Positions 46,232-55,326 of a stretch of DNA of 64,000 nucleotides are shown piece by piece. The position numbers and the translations under genes were made by a program. The stretch is from an uncultured Lachnospiraceae bacterium (GTDB lineage: Bacteria > Bacillota > Clostridia > Lachnospirales > Lachnospiraceae), in assembly GCA_947243855.1 (NCBI GenBank), contig CAMXIK010000011.1:40657-104656 (forward strand), read 5' to 3'. The notes under the pieces are model-generated. The model was not told where the DNA came from and did not search any database. It saw only the letters and a program-made list of their open reading frames with translations. Every line of letters begins with the position of its first letter. Positions within the stretch are counted from its first letter, which is position 1.

Positions 46232-46981
46232 TTATTTTCTCCGCTCATAACTTCTTCTGACAACTCTCACCAGCCCTTTGGGTATTTTGATCAGATAATA
46301 AAACCCCGGATAATTTTCTCTTAAGCTCCTGTCATCCTCCGCCCTCATAATATCATAATTCTCAACCTGCGCGCTGATGCCCTCTATATTGTTCATAATG
46401 CTGACAGTGCAGTCAACATATTTAATGGAACACTTACTCTTTTTGGCTCTTACCACAAAATCATAATCCGCAGATATCCGGTACTGTTCATCAAAGCGGA
46501 ATCTTCTCATCACTTCCGTTCTGGTAAACAATGACTGATGCGACATCATTCTGCCGGACAAAAGCAGCCACATTAATTTATACTTCCCATGATATTTCTC
46601 AATCTGCTCGCCGTTTTCTTTTCGCCTCAAGGTATTGCCATACACCAAATCGGCCTGCAAATAAGGCGCTATATCTTCCACAACCTTTTCATCGTAAAAC
46701 AAATCGCCGCTGTTCATGTAGAGAATATATTGACCTCTGCACAGGTCAAGCCCCTTGTTCATTGCATTGTACAAACCCGTATCACGCTCAAACACCGTCC
46801 TGACTCTCGCATCCCCCTCATACCGCCGTATCGCCTCCTGCGTACCGTCCGTGGACATGCCGTCTATCACCAGATATTCCAGATTTTCATAGGTTTGTGC
46901 GAGCACGGACTCCATGGTTGCAGCAATGGTATCCACAGTATTCAGGCATACGGTTACCACCGTCACTTTAGGTTTCTGCAT
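46232..46981 (-). CDS. Family 2 glycosyltransferase (WcaE-like)
   Basis: This 249-aa GT2 has VTVVTVCLNTVDTI, YLVIDGMSTDGTQ, ERDTGLYNAMNKGL and YMNSGDLFYD. The open frame extends 31 codons upstream, but GGAG 5 nt before ATG 46979-46981 and the sudden start of GT2 homology set the start here. It is similar in type to the enzyme at 41259. Confidence 0.87.
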   Translation of the reverse strand: MQKPKVTVVTVCLNTVDTIAATMESVLAQTYENLEYLVIDGMSTDGTQEAIRRYEGDARVRTVFERDTGLYNAMNKGLDLCRGQYILYMNSGDLFYDEKVVEDIAPYLQADLVYGNTLRRKENGEQIEKYHGKYKLMWLLLSGRMMSHQSLFTRTEVMRRFRFDEQYRISADYDFVVRAKKSKCSIKYVDCTVSIMNNIEGISAQVENYDIMRAEDDRSLRENYPGFYYLIKIPKGLVRVVRRSYERRK

Positions 46982-47009
46982 AGTTTCTCCGTTTCTAAAC
47001 GTTTTACCT

Positions 47010-47990
47010 CTATCTTCCGGTAAGATGATACAAGATACGAAATAGGAAAATAAACACCGGATGCGCGTAGGCAATTAAAACGGCACACCCTTTCATATAC
47101 GGCGGGATACCTGCATGTCCCAGCGTATTTTTCATATTTTCCCTTAAATCGTTCTTCAACTTAGTTATTACTTTTTTGTCATAACAATCGTTCCTGCACA
47201 TGGCCGTAATCACTGCCATTTCATATTCCGTATGAAACGCGATAATGTCAGAAGCTATTTCCGGATACTCCTCCAGCAGACGTAAACGCAGTCGCATATA
47301 GTTGTCAAACGCCTTTCTGTGACGTTTGGTATATCCGCCATGTGAAATGCTGCCCTTTCGTACAAAGCGAAAATATAATTCCCGGGAAATCATTCTGACA
47401 TATCCGGCTTTTTCCGCAAGCTGTACGATCATCGAATAATCTTCCCCTATGGTTACATTCTTGCAAAAATCAATACTCTCAAACAATTCCCTGCGGTACA
47501 GCTTTCCCCAGAGCGCGCCTGTCAAATATCTCGTATGATGGATCTGGTACATGCATTCCCACGCGTTCCTACACTCTATGCACGCTTCCTGAAACGCATA
47601 CGGATGCATGGCTTTTCCATTTTCCTTGACATCCTGATACAAACAGCATACCATCCCCGCGCCGCTTGTTTCCATCTGCTCCTTCATCACCAGCAGCATC
47701 TCCCGATCCAGCCAATCGTCCGAGTCCACAAACATGATAAGATCGCCCAGACTATTCTTGATCCCGTTTTCCCTCGACGCTGCCGGGCCTTGATTCTGAT
47801 TATGAATCACCCTGATTCGCGCATCCAGCCCCGCGTAGCGATCGCAAATACTTCCACTGCGATCTGTAGAACCGTCGTCTATCAACAGCAGCTCCCAATC
47901 CCCGTATGTCTGTCCAAGCACACTTTCAATGCATCTTGGCAGATACGCCTCCGTATTATAGATTGGAATGATAATACTGATCTTACTCAT
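47010..47990 (-). CDS. Family 2 glycosyltransferase
   Basis: This 326-aa GT2 has ISIIIPIYNTEAYL, LLIDDGSTDRSG and MFVDSDDWLD. The start at ATG 47988-47990 follows GAGG by 6 nt and overlaps the upstream stop by 8 nt; an upstream ATG would add 11 residues. The C-terminal hydrophobic end may anchor it to the membrane. Confidence 0.87.
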   Translation of the reverse strand: MSKISIIIPIYNTEAYLPRCIESVLGQTYGDWELLLIDDGSTDRSGSICDRYAGLDARIRVIHNQNQGPAASRENGIKNSLGDLIMFVDSDDWLDREMLLVMKEQMETSGAGMVCCLYQDVKENGKAMHPYAFQEACIECRNAWECMYQIHHTRYLTGALWGKLYRRELFESIDFCKNVTIGEDYSMIVQLAEKAGYVRMISRELYFRFVRKGSISHGGYTKRHRKAFDNYMRLRLRLLEEYPEIASDIIAFHTEYEMAVITAMCRNDCYDKKVITKLKNDLRENMKNTLGHAGIPPYMKGCAVLIAYAHPVFIFLFRILYHLTGR

Positions 47991-48945
47991 CTGCATCCTC
48001 AAAATTAATCCGTTTTTCTTCAATCACAACCGGTCTGTGAATTACCCTTGTGTTAATATTCAAAATATATTCGCCCAGCAGACCGATAAAAAATAATTGC
48101 AGGGAACCGATCACAAAGATACCCAGAATCATCGGTGCGTTTCCCGCTTGGAAACCATGCCAGTTTACCAGCTTCATAACCAAATAAAACAGTGCAATCA
48201 AAAGACTGACCCCAGAAGAAACAAATCCAATTAATGTCGCAAGGCGCAGTCCCACCTTGGTATAGGACGTAATGCTCAGCATAGCGGCGTCATAAAGGCT
48301 GTAAAAGTTATTGTGCGTCTTTCCCGCCATCCGTTTTGCCTGCTCATACTCAATCTCAATCATATTAAAACCAGACGCATATTCCGCTACAATCCCCCGT
48401 AAAAACGGGATCGGATCATCCAATTCCCGAAGCAGCGCAATAAATGTCTTATCGTACAGCCCAAATCCCGTAAAGTGCTCGATCATCTTGACGTCGGACA
48501 TGTTTCTGATCATCTTGTAATAGACTGTCCTCAAAAAATAGAGCACGCTTGACTCTTTGCTGGAAGTCTTAATCCCGCTCACAATCCTATGCCCTTTCTC
48601 CCACTCTTCCACAAAACGGGGAATCAGCTCCACTGGGTCCTGAAAATCACAGCACATACTGATCGTGCAGTCTCCGGTCGTCTGGCAGAGTCCATGGAAC
48701 GGGGAATTAAACTGCCCAAAATTGGTGACGTTAAAAATCGCCTTTATCTTTTTATTCCCGGCACAGATCTGCTCTAGTTTCTCTCTCGTCCCATCCGTAG
48801 AGCAGTTGTCAATAAACACAATCTCATAATCGTAACGGGACAGCGCCTCTTCCATAACGTTTACCACCGCAAAGCTCATCGGCTCCACATTTTCCACTTC
48901 ATTGTAGCAGGGAATCATCACGCTGATTTTTTTCTTTTTTTCCAT
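47983..48945 (-). CDS. Polyprenyl-phosphate glycosyltransferase (GtrB-like)
   Basis: This 320-aa GT2 has ISVMIPCYNEVENV, VFIDNCSTDGT and CCDFQDPVELI, then two C-terminal membrane helices (LIGFVSSGVSLLIALFYLV and a second near 285-305). It is the GtrB/DPM1 layout. Directly upstream is a GT-C protein, so the two may form a GtrB-GtrC pair. ATG 48943-48945 is preferred over TTG 48954. Confidence 0.85.
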   Translation of the reverse strand: MEKKKKISVMIPCYNEVENVEPMSFAVVNVMEEALSRYDYEIVFIDNCSTDGTREKLEQICAGNKKIKAIFNVTNFGQFNSPFHGLCQTTGDCTISMCCDFQDPVELIPRFVEEWEKGHRIVSGIKTSSKESSVLYFLRTVYYKMIRNMSDVKMIEHFTGFGLYDKTFIALLRELDDPIPFLRGIVAEYASGFNMIEIEYEQAKRMAGKTHNNFYSLYDAAMLSITSYTKVGLRLATLIGFVSSGVSLLIALFYLVMKLVNWHGFQAGNAPMILGIFVIGSLQLFFIGLLGEYILNINTRVIHRPVVIEEKRINFEDADE

Positions 48946-48979
48946 ATGCGTCAACCGCCTACCCTTTCACTTGTTCCAC

Positions 48980-50797
48980 CTATCTCATTTCTTTTCTGAA
49001 AAAAAGGAGATCTCCCTCTTCGACAACCAGCCGGTAATACTGATCCGTAATCTTTTCTCTCGTTAAGGGACATTCGTCATAAATCTCCCGCGTCGTCACC
49101 AGCAAATCCGCCCACGGACTCCTTTCAATCAACTCTTCCGCATCCGTGCCCTCCAAAAGCCGTCTCTCCGCCGTCTGGAAGTCCGTTCCTCCCCAATCAA
49201 ATTTTCCCCACATCAGTATCGACATATAATCATACACTTCATATGGCAGACACACCATTGCCCCGTCCGGCAGATCCAGCGCCCGAATCCTCTGCTCGGC
49301 ATTGTCATACTTTTCATTTTTCGGTTCGGTATAGATCCCCTTAAAAATGCCATCCTTCATCCGGTAGCTGCACTGGGATATCTGATCGTCCTCATAGGCG
49401 TTGCCATATACCAGCGCCACGTTGACAAACGCCGCTAACAAAATAACCCCGGCTGCTATCCTGCGGCCTTTCACAGGTGTCTGCACCGCTATCAGCGCCA
49501 TAAAAATCAGCGTACAGACCGCTCCGGCATACAGCCCCATCGCTGCCTTCTGACAGTAAACCGCGGTAAATCCCACAGCCAAAAACGCCCCCCATGCGGT
49601 AAGCCAAAGAAAACAAAGCAGCAGCTTCCCGACCTCGCGGGCCTGTCCCTTGAGATAACAGAACAAAAAAGGCGCCCAGCACGCATAATAGGCATAAGCC
49701 GTCAGCGTCGCCCACTGCCCCATATCCCTGTGCCAGAAAGCTGTCGCCAAAATGATCTCTACAAGCAGGCACAATCTGACCGCCCCCTGCTTTTTTAATC
49801 CGACCGCCCATTGGAGCAGAAGGAGAATGGTGATCGGAACCGTCTGCAGCTGCTGCCCGATACACTCTCTGGCAATCTGCTTTAACTTAATCACAAGCGG
49901 ATGCAAAAAACCGCCCGTCCCGCTCAAAAGAGCCGGAGCGGCGCCTGCGGTTTTCTGGGAAGCCGCCACGTCCCACGCCGCCTCTTTCACTACCGTAACG
50001 TTTGAATTCCACACTCCGGCGTTTCCGGCCGCAGCAGTCTCTATCCCTCTTTCTCCCAGAATTTTCTGTAGATATCCTTCCCGAAAGAAACAAACATTCC
50101 CCCAACCGACATAAGTGCAATAAACGCAGAACACCATAACCACCGTCAACCCGCCAAACACATAAGGCAGCACACTCTTTGGCTTGTCTCCTTTCCGCAC
50201 CGCACAGACAATCCCTATGATAAGCGTCATAAGCGCCACCAGCGCCATCGTTGGGTAAGCGTATACCATACACCCGTGACACAATCCGCCGAAATAACGC
50301 ATCCGCCTGCTCTTCTTCCCTTCGCAGAGAATGGAACCAGCGTAAAGCACGGCTCCCATCAGCATAAAAAAGAGCGCCGCCGAGTCATACCACACACTGT
50401 AAACCGAAAACGGCGCATAGGAAACCAGAATCAGCGAAAAAAGAATGCCGTTTCTTTTTCCCATGCAGGAGGAGAAAACGTAGAAAAACACGCCCGACAA
50501 AACCAGATTAACCCCTACATAAACAAAGCGCATAAACAGGACAATCCCCGCCATGCCCCCTGTCAGCTTGTCATAAATCCACACAAAGGGAAGGTTAAAC
50601 ACATCCCCCATCGCAAATATCTCCGCATTCTCTATGAGATGCCTCTGTCCCATAACAGCCGTAAGATAACTGACGCGTATATTGAATACTTCGTCATAGA
50701 GCGAAACGGTAAAAAAGAGCCTTACGACCAAAGCCGCCGCTATGGCCAACGCCGCTCCCCAAACTATGCTGTTTTTCGCATATTTCTTCGACGTCAT
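48980..50797 (-). CDS. Multi-pass GT-C-like glycosyltransferase
   Basis: This 605-aa polytopic protein has an early LYDEVFNIR loop with the Asp-Glu pair expected of a GT-C enzyme, at least ten membrane helices and a soluble C-terminal end. AGGAGAAACGA precedes the ATG. It lies next to a GtrB-like gene, fitting a system that adds a sugar outside the membrane. A small GtrA-type flippase was not found between them. Confidence 0.7.
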   Translation of the reverse strand: MTSKKYAKNSIVWGAALAIAAALVVRLFFTVSLYDEVFNIRVSYLTAVMGQRHLIENAEIFAMGDVFNLPFVWIYDKLTGGMAGIVLFMRFVYVGVNLVLSGVFFYVFSSCMGKRNGILFSLILVSYAPFSVYSVWYDSAALFFMLMGAVLYAGSILCEGKKSRRMRYFGGLCHGCMVYAYPTMALVALMTLIIGIVCAVRKGDKPKSVLPYVFGGLTVVMVFCVYCTYVGWGNVCFFREGYLQKILGERGIETAAAGNAGVWNSNVTVVKEAAWDVAASQKTAGAAPALLSGTGGFLHPLVIKLKQIARECIGQQLQTVPITILLLLQWAVGLKKQGAVRLCLLVEIILATAFWHRDMGQWATLTAYAYYACWAPFLFCYLKGQAREVGKLLLCFLWLTAWGAFLAVGFTAVYCQKAAMGLYAGAVCTLIFMALIAVQTPVKGRRIAAGVILLAAFVNVALVYGNAYEDDQISQCSYRMKDGIFKGIYTEPKNEKYDNAEQRIRALDLPDGAMVCLPYEVYDYMSILMWGKFDWGGTDFQTAERRLLEGTDAEELIERSPWADLLVTTREIYDECPLTREKITDQYYRLVVEEGDLLFFRKEMR

Positions 50798-50806
50798 TCG
50801 TTTCTC

Positions 50807-51703
50807 CTAGTTGTAGATCAGTGAATAACTGTCAATTTCTTCCACATGTTCCCGATACCAGCCATACAGCTCCTGCACAGCGTCGCGCAGATCCGTCAGC
50901 GTCCATTCTGGAAGCTCTCTGCAAATTCTTTCGTTACTAGCCGTGTACTCGTTGGCCCAGCCCTCTTTGCAGACAATAATTTCCCTGTCGGCGCCCGAAA
51001 CTTCGTTGACAAGCTTCGCCAATTCATACAGGCTTACCCGATTGCCGCTCACAGCATTATACACATGATAGCGTGGCTTTTCCAGATTCATAAACAGCTC
51101 CACCAGCCTGCAAAAATCCGTAATCCAAAGATAATCAAAATAGCAGTTCTGCCGCAGCGAAAGCGGCAGTCCTTTCAAAGACTTACAACAGAGATTGGAA
51201 ATATACTTGGTCTTCCAATACTCATACTTCCCAAAAATGCCAAACAACCGCAGATTATAAATGTTTTCACTGAGCTCGATCATCTGTGTCGCCGTATACT
51301 TGGCAAGCCCATACTGATCGGCCGGAAGCATATGGTTCCCAAGCTCCTCCTCTGTCACGGAGGCAATGGGCGTCCGCTTATCATATTCCGCCCCGGAACC
51401 GGTATAAATCATCCTGCCAAACAAATCCGAATGACGGTAAAAATTATAAAAGATTCTTAAGTTTGCTTCCAGAATCCGCGTCCCATCCTTCGTCTGCCCA
51501 CAGCTATCGCTGTAGACTGCAAAGTGCAGAACCAGATCGTAACGCCCCTCCTGTAGGCGCTCCCTTACCATGTCCTCGTCCATGCAGTCCAGTTCCCTGC
51601 TGGAAGGCGCGTGCACTTCATAGCCCCTGTCCGCCAAATATTCTTTTACGTTTCTGCCCACAAATCCGGAACCGCCCGTCAATAATATTTTCTGCTTTTT
51701 CAT
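50807..51703 (-). CDS. NAD-dependent epimerase/dehydratase
   Basis: This 298-aa extended SDR has the Rossmann loop TGGSGFVGRN at the start and the YGLAK (Tyr-x3-Lys) catalytic pair, with YTGSGAEYDKRT supplying the upstream Ser/Thr. ATG 51701-51703 overlaps the upstream GNAT stop (ATGA), which favours it over a start 8 codons earlier. It probably epimerises, reduces or dehydrates a nucleotide sugar; which one is not evident. Confidence 0.82.
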   Translation of the reverse strand: MKKQKILLTGGSGFVGRNVKEYLADRGYEVHAPSSRELDCMDEDMVRERLQEGRYDLVLHFAVYSDSCGQTKDGTRILEANLRIFYNFYRHSDLFGRMIYTGSGAEYDKRTPIASVTEEELGNHMLPADQYGLAKYTATQMIELSENIYNLRLFGIFGKYEYWKTKYISNLCCKSLKGLPLSLRQNCYFDYLWITDFCRLVELFMNLEKPRYHVYNAVSGNRVSLYELAKLVNEVSGADREIIVCKEGWANEYTASNERICRELPEWTLTDLRDAVQELYGWYREHVEEIDSYSLIYN

Positions 51704-52197
51704 CGCTTTTTTTCCACCTGATACCACAAATAGTTCTGTCTTTCCTCCTCCGTATATCCCTCGCAGTCTTTCAACGCCGTTCCATCCACCCTCGGATATC
51801 CGTTTTTATCATAAAAGCGCACCGCCCTCTCATTTTTAGGGGACACGCACCAGAACACCCTGTCCAAATCCAGCTCTTCAAACGCAATTTTCAAAATTTC
51901 CCGCATCGCATATCCGGAATATCCTGCTCCCATCGCCGCCTTACTCATGGCGATGGCAAATTCGGCGGTTACGCCGTTTATATGCTTCAAGCTGACCGTT
52001 CCCTTATACTCGTCCTCATCGTTTACAACAGCCAGATGAAGATTTCTCTCCGTATTCTGCGCTTCCAGAATAAACGCCTCGCAGTCCGCAAGCGTCTTCT
52101 TCGTAAAATTCGCTTTCAACGCTCCCACCACCGACACATCATGCATCCATTCCAACATAAACGGCGCATCTTTCACCTGTAACATTCTTAATTTCAT
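51700..52197 (-). CDS. GNAT N-acetyltransferase
   Basis: This 165-aa protein is a RimJ/RimL-like GNAT: an opening MKLRMLQVKDAPFM, the acetyl-CoA loop around AAMGAGYSGYAMREI and NERAVRFYDKNGY near the end. It could acetylate an amino-sugar nucleotide (PseH- or FdtC-like role), and lies between GT61 and epimerase genes. Both ends overlap neighbours by 4 nt. Confidence 0.82.
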   Translation of the reverse strand: MKLRMLQVKDAPFMLEWMHDVSVVGALKANFTKKTLADCEAFILEAQNTERNLHLAVVNDEDEYKGTVSLKHINGVTAEFAIAMSKAAMGAGYSGYAMREILKIAFEELDLDRVFWCVSPKNERAVRFYDKNGYPRVDGTALKDCEGYTEEERQNYLWYQVEKKR

Positions 52198-53513
52198 GTG
52201 GCATTTTCCTCTATCGTTTTGATAAATCTCCTACATTTTTCCGGATTCAGCCTAAACGTATCAAGACTGATCTGCTCGCCTTTTTGCATAAGCTCCGCTC
52301 CTAATGCAATAAATTTTACCTTCACCATATTCGCGATATTAGCAAAATCGTATGCTGGATGGCTTTCGGAAAGAATCATACCAACCTGCGCTCCCTCATG
52401 ACAAAAGACAATATTGGTAAACGCCGCTCCCGTCACCCCGGCAATGACGTCCGCATTGTTAAACAGCGCGACTTCCTCCTCAAATGACAGTTCTCCCGGA
52501 AACGCAATCTGATATCCGCTCTCCACAAAAATCTGCTCGATTTCCTCTGTATTTTCCAGCCTCTGCACGCTGCAATCCCTGCGCGAAAGGAATATCTTCC
52601 TGCCGGCTGAAGGCCTTTTCCCCAACTTCTCTTGACCTAAAACTCTATCCCTGATGTGATCCGCCACGGAGCGGGACATCAGATAATCCTCCGCGCCCAT
52701 TGCAATCCCTCTTCTCATCCCGGGTGGAATCCATAGATTTCTGGACACATAAACCAAATTTTTCACATGAACGCGCTCATATTCGCCGATCGTAATAACA
52801 GGATGGTGATATCTATTTACCATATCAAGCATATCTTTCATCTGCGGTATCGCAACTGCGCCGACGTCCACCAAAATGGGGTAATCCCGATACTCGTCCC
52901 GTCCGTCCACATACGCCAGCCGGGAAAGGATCTCAAACATAAAATGATAGTAGTTTGTGCAGGCCCACCCTATACAGTTGATCGCCGCATCAATGATACG
53001 ATCCGTCGCATGATATGCCACTTGAATCCATCCGCCGTTTTTGTGCGCGCCGATCAAACAGCCAGCCGCAACATCATATCTCTTTTTCCCCCGGTCCCGA
53101 TCCGCCATATCGGACAGCGCCGTATTTCCTATCGTGATCAGATTGGTAGCGCCGTATACGTCGGCCTCCTTAAAAACAGTGAGGTAAATCGGCGGACTGT
53201 CAAACAGAATTTTTTGTTCTCCCTGTTCTTCAAAATACGCCGCCTGAACCACTTCAATCTTTTCCCCGGCATTTAGTATCTCATAAGGTTGTCCGGTTTT
53301 CTTACAAAACGAAAGCCCGCCTTCGATCTCTCTGAATTTCCTGCTGGAATCCGCCTTCGATTCTTTTTTTAACTTGTGTAACGCATCAAGCCTGTTATAA
53401 AGGCTGTTATGCGTACAAAGCCATGCCCGAACCCACATCCTCGCCCATTTCAAATATTGCGGAAGCCAATGCGCAAGCCTTTTACAAAACGTTCCTATGC
53501 TAAATTTATGCAA
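52194..53513 (-). CDS. Family 61 glycosyltransferase
   Basis: This 439-aa protein matches the GT61 (DUF563) family: IFLSRRDCSVQRLENTEEI, then YQIAFPGELSFEEEVALF and VIAGVTGAAFTNIVFC. GT61 enzymes act on many polysaccharides. The frame extends to TTG 53537, but TTG 53511-53513 with GGGAGA just upstream, overlapping the ABC gene stop by 8 nt, is preferred. Confidence 0.82.
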   Translation of the reverse strand: MHKFSIGTFCKRLAHWLPQYLKWARMWVRAWLCTHNSLYNRLDALHKLKKESKADSSRKFREIEGGLSFCKKTGQPYEILNAGEKIEVVQAAYFEEQGEQKILFDSPPIYLTVFKEADVYGATNLITIGNTALSDMADRDRGKKRYDVAAGCLIGAHKNGGWIQVAYHATDRIIDAAINCIGWACTNYYHFMFEILSRLAYVDGRDEYRDYPILVDVGAVAIPQMKDMLDMVNRYHHPVITIGEYERVHVKNLVYVSRNLWIPPGMRRGIAMGAEDYLMSRSVADHIRDRVLGQEKLGKRPSAGRKIFLSRRDCSVQRLENTEEIEQIFVESGYQIAFPGELSFEEEVALFNNADVIAGVTGAAFTNIVFCHEGAQVGMILSESHPAYDFANIANMVKVKFIALGAELMQKGEQISLDTFRLNPEKCRRFIKTIEENAT

Positions 53514-55296
53514 AAATCTCCCTCTTCTCCCTCTCAATGGCTTTTCCGTCTTTTATCTCATATATTTTATCACAATTTTTGATCGTGGTCAGCCTGTGCG
53601 CCACGATAATCAGCGTCTTAATCCCCTGTAAAGCGTCGATCGCTTCCATAACGGCAGTTTCCGTATCGGTATCGAGAGAAGCGGTGGCTTCATCCAGCAC
53701 TAAGATATCCGGATTGCTGTATAATGCCCTCGCAATGGCGATACGCTGTTTCTGTCCGCCGGAAAACTGTACGCCCCACTCTCCCACAAGCGCTTCCAGT
53801 CCTAACGGCAGATTCTCGACAAATTCTTTCATCTGCGCCATTTCCAGCGCCGCCCAGACCTTCTCGTCGTCAATTTCTTTCTCATCGATGCCAAACGCGA
53901 TATTCCTGCGGATCGTGGAATCTGTCATGTAAATAGACTGCGGCACATAACCCACAATCTGATTCCATCTGCCGCCCAGCTCCTCCACATCGACGCCATC
54001 CATTAGGATCTTTCCCTCCTGCGGTTTTAAGAGCGCTAAAATGATATCCGCAAGGGTTGTCTTGCCGGCCCCGGAGCCTCCGATAAACGCTACGGACGTT
54101 CCTTTCTTGATCGTCATGCTCAAATCGTCGATCACTTTCAAATCTCTCGATTCATAAACAAAAGTGATATGCGACAACTGCAGCTCTTTTGCAAACTCTT
54201 TCTTGCGAAGCTCTTCGCTCACCTTCTTCTCAACCCATTCGCTCTTATTCAGCTCCAGATCCTGAACCAGACACAACGTCTCATAGGCGGCCTCTAACGC
54301 GGGAGCGCTGTAAATACATACGTTGATCGACCCTAAAATGCCGCCGATAGTAGGAAGCAGTCTAAATGCCGCCGCTGCCAAAAGAGCAAACTGTCTGATC
54401 AGCTCCGTCGCATCCGTCGCGACAAAGGTCTGCACGATAACTGCGCACATCAATCCGGCAATGCACACTGCCTCAATGATATAGCTGGGCGCCGTCTGTC
54501 CCACCGACATCTTTATGGTCGCCCTGTTTACCCTTGCCATACACTTTTCATACTGTCTTACAAAATAGCTCTGCCGGTTTGTCACCAAAACTTCCTTGCT
54601 TCCCTGTATCGCCTCCAAAGACGCCAGTCCGCATTCGTAATTATATTCTCTCGCCTCCTGCCCATATTTCTGCATTGGCTTTCTGAAAATCAACTGGATA
54701 GACACAAAGCACAGAACGGCAAGCACCGCCATAAACAACGCCAATTCGGGAGTGGCGATAAAAATCAGAGCTGCAATACCGATCAGCGTTAAACATTTAT
54801 TAAAAAGGCCAAATATATTGCTGATGATGGCATACACGCTCGAAACGTCCTGATCCAGCCCCCGCAGCAGCTTCGCGCTGTTGTTCGCCACAAAAAAACT
54901 GTAGCCCTGCCTCATATAAACAGTCATCGTGCGTGTCGACAACTCCCGCATAATTTTACACGAAAGTCTGGCGGAAACCCATATGTAAAAAATACCGTAC
55001 AGATTCTTAGCAACATACAGCGCTATGATGACCACGCACACAAACAAAATAATCTGACTCGTGTCCTGCAAATGGAAAAAGCGGACAAAGGGCGCGATAT
55101 ACGATTTTTCAGCAAGCGTCTCCGGCTCCAGAAACGCATTCAAAAGCGGAATGAGGATTGACACGCCCAGCATCTCAAAAACCGCTGAAATCAGCGACAG
55201 AAAGAGAACTAGCGCGCAATAGCCCTTCTGTTCCCTTGTCAAAATCACATTTAATTTGTGAAGGCCGTCCTTCACCTTTTCCCATTCTTTTCCCAT
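53506..55296 (-). CDS. PglK-like ABC flippase, copy 2
   Basis: This 596-aa half-transporter has the same layout as the gene at 39463: six membrane helices, then Walker A GGSGAGKTT, signature FSGGQKQ, Walker B LVLDEATAS and IVAHRLTT. It likely flips a lipid-linked oligosaccharide. Two such paralogues in one locus suggest two glycan species or a merged cluster. Confidence 0.88.
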   Translation of the reverse strand: MGKEWEKVKDGLHKLNVILTREQKGYCALVLFLSLISAVFEMLGVSILIPLLNAFLEPETLAEKSYIAPFVRFFHLQDTSQIILFVCVVIIALYVAKNLYGIFYIWVSARLSCKIMRELSTRTMTVYMRQGYSFFVANNSAKLLRGLDQDVSSVYAIISNIFGLFNKCLTLIGIAALIFIATPELALFMAVLAVLCFVSIQLIFRKPMQKYGQEAREYNYECGLASLEAIQGSKEVLVTNRQSYFVRQYEKCMARVNRATIKMSVGQTAPSYIIEAVCIAGLMCAVIVQTFVATDATELIRQFALLAAAAFRLLPTIGGILGSINVCIYSAPALEAAYETLCLVQDLELNKSEWVEKKVSEELRKKEFAKELQLSHITFVYESRDLKVIDDLSMTIKKGTSVAFIGGSGAGKTTLADIILALLKPQEGKILMDGVDVEELGGRWNQIVGYVPQSIYMTDSTIRRNIAFGIDEKEIDDEKVWAALEMAQMKEFVENLPLGLEALVGEWGVQFSGGQKQRIAIARALYSNPDILVLDEATASLDTDTETAVMEAIDALQGIKTLIIVAHRLTTIKNCDKIYEIKDGKAIEREKREIFA

Positions 55297-55326
55297 TACG
55301 GCTCCATTTCATTTGCACAGCAAAAA

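Noticed and set aside
51286..52182. 298-codon plus-strand ORF
   Set aside because: It lies opposite the epimerase and GNAT genes, which have clear domains; its translation is low-complexity and unlike a protein.
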